Below, in pieces: positions 12,778 through 23,800 of a stretch of DNA of 64,000 nucleotides (positions are counted from its first letter, which is position 1; every line of letters begins with the position of its first letter). Origin of the DNA: Quercus robur. Taxonomy: Eukaryota > Streptophyta > Magnoliopsida > Fagales > Fagaceae. The stretch spans positions 34,592,354-34,656,353 of the forward strand of contig NC_065536.1 of the NCBI RefSeq assembly GCF_932294415.1, in the 5' to 3' direction. The notes below the pieces were generated by a model. It ran no database searches, was not told the DNA's origin, and saw only the letters and a program-made list of their open reading frames with translations. The translations under genes were made by a program, and so were the position numbers.

Positions 12778-13191
12778 TTTGTAATTACTCATTTGAAATT
12801 CAAATCGGTTTAAAAAATATAGTTTGTGGTTTAGAGCATTGTCTATTTTCACTAATTGTGTTTTTTTTTTTCCATGTACTTGTTTTAAAATTTTGGCTTG
12901 TTTCCATGTACTCGTTTTTAAAATACATGTAAATTTGGTCAAATATTAATTTTTATGCCTTACAGGGCTTTGAGGAGTACATAAATTTGATTTAGGAAGA
13001 TGTTGGAAAAGTCAACATCAAGAGAGAGAGCAAAAAACTTTAGGTGGATTCATTTTCTTATATTCCTTTACTTTTAATCTCAGAAATGTGCATACTCTAA
13101 ATGTGGTACATCTATTTTGTTATTTGTCGATTACATATAATAAAAAAAATATACAGGGTAGACTCTTCTTAAGAGATGCAACACAATAGCC

Positions 13192-13193
<2 letters not shown>

Positions 13194-13228
<35 letters not shown>
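13194..13228. repeat. (CT)n microsatellite
   Basis: About seventeen CT dinucleotides in a row. A similar, interrupted CT tract is at about 26261-26293. Confidence 0.9.
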
Positions 13229-13231
<3 letters not shown>

Positions 13232-13538
13232 AGTGGAAATAATGATTTCAGAAATTGTGTAAATTGACATTATGTTGCCTTTTCAATCCCATTGAGGTCT
13301 AGCATCTTTGTTTACTAGGAATGTTAGAATTTAGATACATCTTGGACACCAAGAACGATTAATGTAATTTATGAAAGATATTTGATTGAATGAATATGGA
13401 ATTAACTATATTTGTGTAATTAATTTTTTTTTTTTGAAATTTAAATTTTTTTTTTTTTGGATAAGTAATAAGAATATATTAAAAGAAGAGGGGTGTCACC
13501 TGAGTATACAGGAAGTATACATCAAGGACAAGTACAAA

Positions 13539-16500
13539 TCAAGTGCATAAAGTACAAAAGTCCATGAAACCATGGACTAAAGAAAAAGAATGAAAACCAA
13601 ACACTGTAACCCAATCCAGAAGAGTCTTAAGGAAGAAGAGTTTAAGATCTACAACTGATCTCTCTATGTCCTCAAAATGCTGGTCATTCCTCTCCCTCCA
13701 AATGCACCACATCAAACAATGGGGCACAGCCACCCAAATAGCCGAATTCTGATGCCTCCCCAACTTTCCTTGCCAACAAGCCAACAGATCCACCACTATT
13801 TTCGGCATAACCCAATGAATGCCAAACAGAGTAAACACCATAGACCATAAATCAAAAGCAATAGAGCGATGAATAAGAAGGTGGTCAACAGATTCCCCAT
13901 TTCTTTTACACATACAACACCAATCCAAAATCAAAATCTGCTATTTCCTAAGATTATCAATAGTCAAAATATTCCCTAAAGTTGCAGTCCACACAAAAAA
14001 AGCAACTCTAGAGGGGAACTTAGACTTCCAAACAGTCTTCCAAGGGAAAGACTGATTGACACTATTATCAGCACTTGGTAATAGGAACAAACGGTAAAAC
14101 CTTTACCCCTAGCAGGTTTCCAACACATCTCATCGTCCCCAACTCCTTTCAAAGAAGCTCCATAAATCCTAGACATTAAACTATAGAAGGATTCCAAATC
14201 CCAATTTTCGTTGTATCTTCTAAAAGTTAGATCCCAAAAAAGAACACCATTTGGGGACTTCATCAACTCAGCCACAGAGGTCTCCTTTTTTCGACTTAAC
14301 GAAAAAAAAGTCTTGGGTAGAGCACACACAAAGAAGTGTCCCCACACCAAATATCCTGTCAAAATCTAATAGTAAAACTGGCCCCAACCTCAAATTGGAT
14401 GTGACGAACAAAAGATGGCCAACCATGACTAATAGACTTCCACAAGCTTACACCATGAAGGCCAATAACCATATTTTGCCCCAACCTCCCCCTTCACAAC
14501 CATATTTTGCGCCTATCACTCTCCTCCACAAGGCCTGTCGCTCATTCCCAAATCTCCATAACCACTTTCCAAACAAGGCTTTATTAAAAGTTCTCAGACT
14601 TCTAATAGCTAAACCTCCAGAATGAAGAGGAGTGCAAATCGCGGCCCATTTCACTAGGTGAGTTTTCTTAACATCCCCCATAGACATGGCAAAACGGGTC
14701 AGAATTTTCTGACCCGACCCGACCCGACCCGAAAAATACCCGACCCGAACCCGATTTTTTGACCCGAAGCAAAAACGGGTTGACCCGTAACCCGACCCGT
14801 GTTTTTTGCGGGTCAACCCGACCCGACCCGCGACCCGACCCGACCCGAACCATTTTTTTAAAACTTTTTTTTTTTGGGTAAAAAAAATAGTGAAATTAAG
14901 ACAATATTGGTTTAATTGTTTATTGTGAGCTTTAAGGAAACAATTGATACATTTACATAACTGCATGCAAATTAATTGAAAAATAAATGGTTGAGCATTC
15001 TGTAATGAGTAAAGATTTTTAGATATCAAATAACAAAGTACATGCCAAGATAATCTGGTTACAGTAAAGTTAAAAACAGATTTAAAATTGTAGATATGTG
15101 TGAGACACATTCACAAGTGTGAAAATAGTAAAGTCAAAGTATCAAATTAGCATAAATTATGAATGCTTAGATCTATTTTTTAACAATTTATGTTCAAAAT
15201 AAACGGCTTTTCAAAATAAATTATAATATTTCCTAGAGTGTGTGCTGCTTAACAATGATATGATCTTCATAAAAAAGACTATGTGTAAATAAGTAAGCAA
15301 TCAAACTTTAATGTATATCTCAAATTGAAATAGAGTGTCAACCACAATTGATAATAGATTATAAAATTAAATTTTAAAATTGTAATTTTCTTATATGTTT
15401 TTATTCTTTATCAAATGAGTTATCCAATAAGTCATTTGTAATTAATTTTTTTTGGAATGTTGATAATGTGTAAAAATAAAACTTGTATATTTGTTTTACT
15501 TATCTTTGTGTTGTTTTGTTTTAGATAGCAATGTTAGGATTTGTATAATTTTAAAATTATTGAATAAGTATTAATAAGTTTAACTGAGTTTATTCTTGAT
15601 ATAAGTAGTGAATTCAAAATAATGCATTTTACATCAAGTAATATGTTGCATAACTATCCAAATGGCAAATACATATTGTTTTCTTTATAAAAAAAATATA
15701 AAAATAAAAAAAATAAAAAATAAAAAATTTCATGTGAAAAATACGGGTCAACCCGACCCAACCCGACCCGACCCGCAACCCGATTGACCCGAACCCGTTT
15801 TCAACCCGCTTAAAATGACCCGTTTTTGACCCGTGACCCGTTTGACCCGTAACCCGATTGACCCGACCCGAACCCGACCCGACCCGCCCGTTTTGCCATG
15901 TCTAATCCCCCATACCACTCCAGAGAAAATTCCGTTGAAGTTGCTCAATACGGTTCGCAAACCCTATTGGGATAGGAAACAGAGAGAGAAAATAAGTTGG
16001 AAAATTGGACAACGTACTCTTAATAAGAGTAACTTTACCTCCTTTGGAGAGATATAGACGTTTCCAACTTGCTAACCTCCTCTCCACCTTCTCCAAAATT
16101 AGATTCCAAACAGATCTATCTCTGACATTAGCACCCAAAGGAAGACCTAGGTACTGCATTGGAAAGGAGCCTTGCTTGCACCCGAGCACATCCACCATAT
16201 CTACTATATTAGGAACCACACTCACAGGGACCAATTCAAATTTGCCCATATTAATATTCAGCCCAGAAACTACTTCAAACCAAAACAGCACTAGCCGGAG
16301 AAACAGAATCTGACCAAGATCAGCATCACAAAAGACTAGGGTATCATCGGCGAATAGAAGATGGGACACCTGCAAAGAGTTCCCTACAGGACCCACCCTA
16401 AAACCAGACATGAGCCCATCCCTCACTGCCTTATCCAACATTTTACTAAAAGCATTTGTAACAATGACAAACAATAACGGGACAATGGATCACCTTGTCT

Positions 16501-18414
16501 TATACCTTTAGAGCTATCAAAAAAACCACATGGAGATCCATTAATGAGAATGGAGAATTTAATAGTAGAGATGCAGAAGAAAATCCATCTTCTCCATTTA
16601 TCATGAAAGCCACAACGATCCAACATATAAATGAGAAAGTCTCAATTTACATGATCATAAGCCTTCTCTACATCCAGCTTACACAACACCCCAGGAACTC
16701 CTGACTTTAGCCTACTATCCAAGCATTCATTGGCAATAAGAACAGAATCTAAAATTTGTCTTCCTTTGACAAAAGCATTTTGAGATTCATGAACAATATC
16801 CCTAAGCACCATTTTCAACCCGTTAGCTAAAACTTTAGCAATAATTTTGTACACCCCTCCAATTAAACTAATAGGCAGAAAATCCCTTACCTCCACTGCA
16901 TCAGCTTTTTTAGGAATTAAAGAGCTGAAAGTATCATTCAAGCCTTTCTCAAACTAAGCATTATCAAAAACAAAAAAATACTGAAAAACCTCCAAAAGAT
17001 CAGTTTTGATAATGGCCCAACAAGCCTGAAAAAACGCCGTAGGGAATCCATCAGGTCCAAGAGCTTTATCACCATCAAAATCCATGACCACTCTAAAAAT
17101 CTTAACTTCCTCAAAAGGTCTTTCCAACCAGCTAGCCTTATCCTTAGAAATCTTTGAAAAATTCAGTACATCCGGATGAGGACGAATGTGCTTATCTTCC
17201 GAGTAAAGACTTTTATAGAACCGAACAATACCCTCTTCAATAACTTCCTGATCTGATGTCAACACTCCACCAAAGATTAAACTGCCAATACTGTTACTCC
17301 TATTAGAATTAGTCATCTGGTGAAAGAATTTCATATTGCTGTCCCCCTCCTTTAACCATAGCACCCTCGATTTTTGTCTCCAACTAATCTCCTCCAACAA
17401 CGCCATCCTCTTAATCTCCAAGAAAATTCTCTCTTTATCGCACTTCTCATCATCAGAAAGAGATACCCTCTCCTCTTTAGCATCCAGGGCATTCAGATCA
17501 TTCCATGGATTAATTCTCTTAACGGAGACATTGCCAAACTCAGTTTCATTCCACTTTTTTAAGTCCCCCTTTAAAGCTTTCAATTTCATGGCAAACTTGT
17601 AACTAGGAGTTCCAAGAAAATGATACGAGTCCCACCAATTTTTTACCTTCTCCACAAAGTCATCCACTTGAAGCCACTTGTTTTCAAAACGAAAAGGCCT
17701 ACGACCCTTACGAATATCCCCACCCTCCAAAGAAATGTGAAAGTGGTCTGATAGAACTCTACCCAACCTTTTTTGATGGATATTTGGATAATGCTCCTCC
17801 CATTCTGAAGAAAAGAGGAAGCGATCTATCCTAGAACCAGACAGAGAGTTTGACCGAGAGAAATTACCACCCTCCAAAGGGATATCCAATAACCCATTAC
17901 AAGAGATGAAATCAGAAAAATTATACATATCCTAAGTGAAGTTCTCTACTCCTAAACGTTCAGAAGGAAAACGAATTGCATTGAAGTTGCCACCCACACA
18001 CCAAGGCAAATTCCACCAACTAAAAAGACCTGCTAACTCCTCCCACATCAGCCTCTTCTCCCTATCAACATTAGGACCATACACACCAGAGAAAGCCCAT
18101 TCAAAATTATCTCCCACATTCCTAAATCTACAAGACACCGAAAAGTCACCCACAACTTCTTCCAACTTCTCCACCACCCTCCTATCCCACATGACCAAAA
18201 TCCCACCTGATGCACCTACTGAGCTCAAGTAAACCCAATCAACATGATGACAACCCTAAATACTTTTAATAAAACCCCTACTGATAAGCTTCATCTTAGT
18301 CTCTTGCAAGCAAATGACATCAGCCCTCCAAATTCTAATAAGGTTCCTAATTTGGAGTCTTTAATCCTTATCATTCAGCCCCCTCACATTCCAAGAGATT
18401 ATCTTCAAATTCAT
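13539..18414 (-). pseudogene. LINE 1 ORF2: endonuclease, reverse transcriptase, zinc-binding domain (broken)
   Basis: The ORF starts at 18414 with MNLKIISWNVRGLND, the apurinic-type endonuclease start, and LQETK follows about 40 residues on. The endonuclease continues at 18228-17932 (GGILVMWD, GVYGPN) and past a stop at 17928 (SRIDRFL, LSDHF). The reverse transcriptase covers about 17030-15905, with [21 protein letters not shown] and the catalytic FADDTLVFC. A hAT element then interrupts it at 14681-15904. The reading resumes [20 protein letters not shown], as expected from related LINEs. The C-terminal zinc-binding domain (CCMCKRNGESVDHLLIH) is at about 13934-13880. At least six disablements are visible. 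Confidence 0.85.
14681..15904. mobile_element. Non-autonomous hAT element in LINE 1, 1224 bp
   Basis: The terminal inverted repeats are TAGACATGGCAAAACGGG and its complement at 15887-15904, flanked by a perfect 8-bp duplication ATCCCCCA (14673-14680 and 15905-15912). Both subterminal regions (about 14697-14852 and 15745-15890) are dense arrays of GACCCG/ACCCGA units in many small variants. The AT-rich interior has no transposase. Removing it and one duplication restores the LINE reverse-transcriptase frame, which proves the insertion. Confidence 0.92.
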
Positions 18415-20467
18415 TGGGACACAATTAGAGCCATTTCCTTATTAGAACCTCTAGCTTTACCAGATGCAGAATCATAATTAATAAAACTCACCAAGCTCAT
18501 CAACTCCTTTAAACCCTTACCTCCACCCTTTGTTTTTTTACTCAATGCATTTGCTACAGCCCTTTGTCTAATTTTCTCCTCAACAACTAAGAGAAAATTA
18601 GATGCAAGTTTTCCAAACCTTCTACTGGAGTCTCCTAAAAAGAGCCAAACTCCTGAAACTTGCTCTGAAACCATGGTGACAAACTAGAATGAATACTAGA
18701 CTGACCATCTTCCAAACAGCCAGATATGTTATCGACTTCTTGGGTCTCATTAGACTTCGACATAGCTAACGAAGTCACATATAAAGGTTTTGAAATATTC
18801 GAACCTCGTCGATCAAATTCAACCATCTCACCACCATCTGACCAACTCTTCGAGTCTACATCCTCCACCATCACCCCATCCCCCTCGGATTCTACCGCTA
18901 AAGGCCTCGAAGAATTTCCTGAATAATCCATGGCCACAAGCTAGTCCAAAACAAAGCTCTTAAAAAGCCTGAAAGCTGTCTCTCGATCCCCATCGGCACG
19001 ACCACCCTCTTCCCATCGCCAAGTTCTAATCCCCACTTGTCCAAGAAGCCCCTTGAAAAATTTGAGTCCACAACATTATCAAGTAAAAGATGCTTGAACT
19101 GTTGCTATACCAGCCCACTATCGATAGTGGAATTAGACTCCAAAACCACCATAACAGAGCAAGAGGATATTTGTGGAGTGGAGACTAAATCAGCATGTGG
19201 GTTCTCAGATTTCTCAAAATTACGCACCTCGTTGATCAGAACTGGTTCCGAAAGAAGGGTGGGAGCAAGATTAAGCACTTGTGGTTTCAGAAAAACAAAA
19301 CTAACCTTTGGGTTTTGGATTGCAGACTCAGATTTGCCAATATTGGAGCATGCGACAACATTGGCATCTGAAGAAGTCACCACCATGTTCATCGGCACCA
19401 CTTCGGCAGAGGTAAGAGACTTGGGGTCAACTTGGGAGTGAGATGAGTCACACGGCACAGATGGAAGCACATCTAAAGGACTACTCACGTGATTTTCTTG
19501 TAAATAAGAGGCTAGCTGCAGGGCTTTGGGCTTTTGAATAGGCCCAATATGGCCCAAGAAGCTGCCACGGGGCTTCCAAGCAGGTTTAAATATGGGCCTG
19601 TTCTCTCTAGTAGGGGCTGCCACTTTAGTAGGAGCTTGCTGGCCACTGGGCTTTAAGCCCACTTCCTTGACCTCTGAAAAAATAACACCCCACTTCCCCT
19701 CAGACCCATGTTCCACACGGAGGCAAATATCCAAAGTTAGCTTACCTTTAATACCATTGGTAACGATGCCATTTATAACAGACATGACTTCTACCCCAAA
19801 CCAAGCAATTTCTTTTCCAAGAAGATCATTACTGAGATCACAAAGATTACCACTGGAATTTGGGATTTTCAAGTTTTGAAATTCCATAAATTTCTCCTTC
19901 CTTTTATTCACAAACCCATAGTTCCTCTGCCGCCCCTCTGGCACCACCACAGCAAGAAGCTTGTGTTCACCGTTTCTGATTCCAATGGTTCCAAAGTTTT
20001 TTTGCCGCCCCTCCTGAACCACCATAGCAGGATGCTTGGGTTCACTGTTTCTAATCCCGGAATGTCCCTGCCAGAGAAGAGAATCTTCTAATGTCTTCCT
20101 TAGGTGAAAACCAAAACCACCCCACCCTCTCCCTAATTTTCCTTTCGGGTATCACTATGGACCCTCTTCGTCGTCCATGAATGAGTTCAGAAACAAGCAA
20201 AAAATTTCCACGAGCATTGGACCCCAACTAAATATTAACAATCTTATTTCCTTCCCTAAATGTTCTAGAGAACTGCACAGGTGATTGCTTAGACGCCAAC
20301 TCTTCCACGTTAAACAACAGCCTCTTGGCACTCTCCTTCCCTAAAGTGACAAAGCGTGAAGAATCTCGACCTTTTTCAATAATACATAATGAATAAAAAG
20401 TACCACCTTCTTTGACAGAAAATTCAAAAGCTTTGGACTCAACGAAGAAAAATGTGGACCCCCTCAT
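18411..20467 (-). pseudogene. LINE 1 ORF1 (broken)
   Basis: The ORF begins MRGSTFFFVESKAFEFSVKE at 20467 and is cut into at least four segments by frameshifts and stops (20467-20228, 20025-19105, 18937-18635 and 18674-18411). The first part is typical of the ORF1 start of a plant LINE group annotated only as hypothetical protein. The middle has basic and Pro-rich stretches. I see no clear zinc knuckle. By position it should be the RNA-binding chaperone partner of ORF2. Confidence 0.6.
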
Positions 20468-20681
20468 GATATCTCATTGTATGTGATAGATTTTATTACC
20501 TTATAAGTGATGGATTTTATTAGTTTGGTATATAATTTATACCATGATATTGATTTTTATTTTTTCATATTAGGAAAATTATTAATATGTTTCTCATGCA
20601 TCTCACGATTTAGCGACTAGTTATAATAAATTCTCTAAGCTTCTGAGCACACGCGTGGATGCGTGCGTGCTCAAAGGCTAG

Positions 20682-20831
20682 TGTTTTTTACTGAGCTCCT
20701 ATTCGTATTCGTGTATAATTACCGTTACAAAGGTTTAAAATAACTTACCAAACACCCTCTATGTTTGCCAAACAAGCTCCACCTGTTGAAATCCACTGAT
20801 ATAAGTCTGGGAGTGATGCAGAGGAACAAAA
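20682..20831 (+). promoter_or_regulatory. Short COQ2 upstream region
   Basis: Only about 150 bp separate the probable Helitron end from the COQ2 start codon, so the 5' leader and the core promoter must lie here or inside the transposon. I see no clear TATA box. GATATAAG at about 20800 is close to the ATG and is more likely leader sequence. Confidence 0.3.
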
Positions 20832-23800
20832 ATGGCTCGGTATTTGGCGGGTGGAGCATTGCGTGTGTGTAGGCTTCAGAAATCCTCTCTTTCTTCTTCT
20901 TCCTTCTATCTCGCTCGCTCCATCTTCAATCCCCTATCTTCTCCTCCTCCTCCTCCTCCTCCTCCTCCTACTACAACCTTTTACCAAATCCCAATCCCTA
21001 ACCCTAATTATTCCAACACCTTCACTCCCACCTCTGAAATTTTCAAATTCGGTTGCGATTTTCGATCCGTTGCCCACATTTCAACAAGCAGCGTTGAGGA
21101 AAAGAACAATGATGATGATGATGATGGTGATCGATCCAAGGCGGCGGCGGCGGCAAGGGCGGTGGTGTCTACTTCTTGGATTGACTTGTATTTGCCGAAA
21201 CATGTTCAACCTTATGCTCGTCTCGCTCGCCTCGATAAGCCCATTGGGACTTGGCTCCTTGCTTGGCCTTGTATGTGGTAAGTAACAAAAAAAAAAAGAA
21301 AAAGAAAATGCTTGATTGCTTTCAATTCAATGAATTGGATAGATATGCATTCGTTTCATGTGTAATTGGTTCGGTTCAGGTCGATTAGCTTGGCGGCAAT
21401 TCCGGGACATTTGCCTGATTTTAAGATGATGTTGCTGTTTGGTTGTGGATCTTTGCTTCTCAGGGGTGCTGGATGTACCGTAAATGACCTCATCGATCGT
21501 GACATTGATACAAAGGTAGTATCATATGAAGCAATTTTTTCATCTTATGTTTGTGGTGGTTGGTTCTGAGCTTGAGCTTTAAGTATTGTCATTTTGTAAG
21601 CACATGTACAAGTAATGTAGAGAAAACCCATATAACATATAGACCAAAGAGAGAGTAATAGAGATCAAAAAAATAATCAGGGCTAGATAGCTAGCGAAAT
21701 GACTGAAATACATATGCACACTTTTATTATGTGAAAGCACTAATTAGAATTAAATTTAGCCTTTTGGGGAATAAAAATTCCAGTCATCCAAAACAACACA
21801 ACTGGAAGAGTGTTTCTTGGCATGAGATAGAGTGAATTCTTTCACCATTGGATGGCTTCCAGATGGTATCAATGGGTTCTTGGCATGAGAGTGAGTTTAA
21901 CGGAGGGTTAAATGATCTTTTGAACTTGATCTTCGTTTTCCTAATATTAATTTATAATTTTAATTTGTATGCATTCTATAGTCTGTAGTTGGCCTATGTT
22001 CATGTACCATTGATGCTACTTGATGTATACGGTATACCATAGCACTCAATTTCGTGAATCAACAAATATTTTCTCTAGGATGACTAGATCTTTAGGATGC
22101 CTTTGACTATGTTATCAATGGTTTTAACATCAATGACCTACCTTAAAAATTTTTAATACTTACCTAGTCGAAGTACTCAATATCTATTTAACATTGGAGT
22201 ACTTGTAGAACTTGTGTTCTTTCATTACTTATTTATTTTTTTGTGCACGTGATTCAGTGCCTTGAGAATTCAAACCACATGATTGGATTTTAGAAAAATA
22301 TTAGGTGTTGACATTTTATTTTAGGGTCCAGTTAATGGGTGTCTTAAGGAAATTTGTTAATAGACCATTTTAGGAAAATTTTGAAACTTTTATGGGAAAC
22401 ATAAAAAGTTATTAAAAATTAAAAAAAAAAAAAATCAGTTACTTTTTTCTTTTCCCATTAAAAGTTTCGAAATTTATTTCCTAAATCAATGCACCTAGAG
22501 CATTTGTTAAATTTTCCCTTTATTTTATAGTTCTCTAGTCCTTGTTAATTTCATTTAGTTTTAAAGTTAAATTGCAGCATCAGACTCTCCCATCCATACA
22601 ACTGTTCTTTATCTTTATATGATTGATAACAAAATGAAACCTAAGGATATTTTGATCTGAATCTTGATAGATCATTCTTCCTTCAACTAGAGCATTTTTA
22701 TAAAAGAACTCTCTGTAATGCAGGTGGAACGTACAAAGTTGCGACCAGTTGCAAGTGGTCTTTTGTCACCATTTCAAGGGCTTTGTTTTCTTGGGTTTCA
22801 GTTGCTTTTGGGTCTTGGGATTCTCCTTCAATTGAATGATTATAGGTTAGTGTTGTTTTAATTAGCCTTACTTGAGTTACTCTGATGAATCACCAACTTT
22901 TGCAACATTTGTGACTATTTTGTTTTCTGAATTGAGAGCTATCAAGTCATCATTTGAGCAGGATCCCACAAAAACAATCAGTGGGATTTGCTGCTTCATT
23001 TCAACAAATGTTCCTAAAAATGAATTTATATTTTAACCTTTTAGACTTATTTCTGTAAAGCGACAATTGATGGCATGGTTAGGCAAGTCAAATTCAAAAG
23101 TTAGAACAAGATTTAACTTGGTTTACTAAGCATGTACAGCCCGCCATACGAACTTTTAGCTTGCTTGCATGTAAATACTTTCTTTTTTGTTTTGATAATG
23201 CACGTAAATACAATTTGATCTATGACATTAAATTTCTATTTCAACAATCTTATGTAGTTTTCTGACCATGTGAGCCATTAGCGTTCAGCACCATATGGGA
23301 GATAGGTTTGCACTACTAGAATTATACTTTGTTTTGGTAAGTTATAAATTTATTCAAAAGAGGAGATTGTTCAAACATATTGTGTGTGTACCAAACCACT
23401 CCCAAAAATTTACAATCTCAGAATCAATAAATCTAAGAATTCTAAAACAGAACATAGTTGAATGCACACTCCACAGTGTGTTCAATGGTGAACTATCAAA
23501 TTCCAGAAAAAGGGTGTTTTTGTTGCATTTTGTGAAGGAAGAGAGCATTGATGCAATTTTAAAGCTTAAGCACTTTGTGAAATAAATCAAAATCATTGCA
23601 ATGGTAATTTACTCTGACCATTGATCTGGGTGGAAGTTAGCAATGAGTTTATCAGCTTTATAAACTGAATGATTTCAAGTTTGCTTTCAAGGTCTTGATT
23701 CTACTATTTTACTCTCTTTGTGTAACCTAGTTAAACAATGCTGCAAAGGGACAACAGTTTTGTTGTGTAATTTGTGAATTTTCTTCTTGTTCTCATTTTT

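Larger units (their letters stand above)
13447..20470 (-). mobile_element. L1-type LINE 1, about 7 kb including a nested hAT element
   Basis: On the minus strand the order is ORF1 (20467 to about 18430), ORF2 with endonuclease, reverse transcriptase and zinc-binding C-terminal domains (18414 to 13539), a 3' tail ending TATTCTTATTACTTATCC and a 12-base A tail at 13447-13458. The 5' limit is placed just upstream of the ORF1 start. I found no convincing target duplication, so the 5' boundary is approximate. Many stops and frameshifts show that it is dead. Confidence 0.85.
8709..20681 (+). mobile_element. Probable Helitron containing a nested SINE, LINE and hAT element
   Basis: The left end reads A|TCTATATATCTATATAAAA with CCACGTCAGCAC about 50 bases in, a start style seen in plant Helitrons. 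The right end has a hairpin at 20646-20673 (GAGCACACGCG / CGTGCGTGCTC), then AAAGG and CTAG followed by T. Removing the LINE (13447-20470) and the SINE leaves roughly 4.8 kb. Scattered exon-like pieces at 11505-11560, 11640-11750, 12115-12220 and 12360-12470 are too broken to name. The pairing of these two ends is inference; each end alone is a reasonable match. Neither Rep nor helicase motifs were seen. Confidence 0.4.

Noticed and set aside
14668..14853. Open frame encoding Gly/Arg/Ser/Val repeats (also 15748-15960 and 41563-41754)
   Set aside because: These are translations of the GACCCG subterminal arrays of hAT elements and not protein genes.
20851..21285. Second open frame overlapping COQ2 exon 1
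   Set aside because: It is the +1 frame of the exon, kept open by trinucleotide repeats (Leu and Met runs). The real frame splices correctly and matches the UbiA family.
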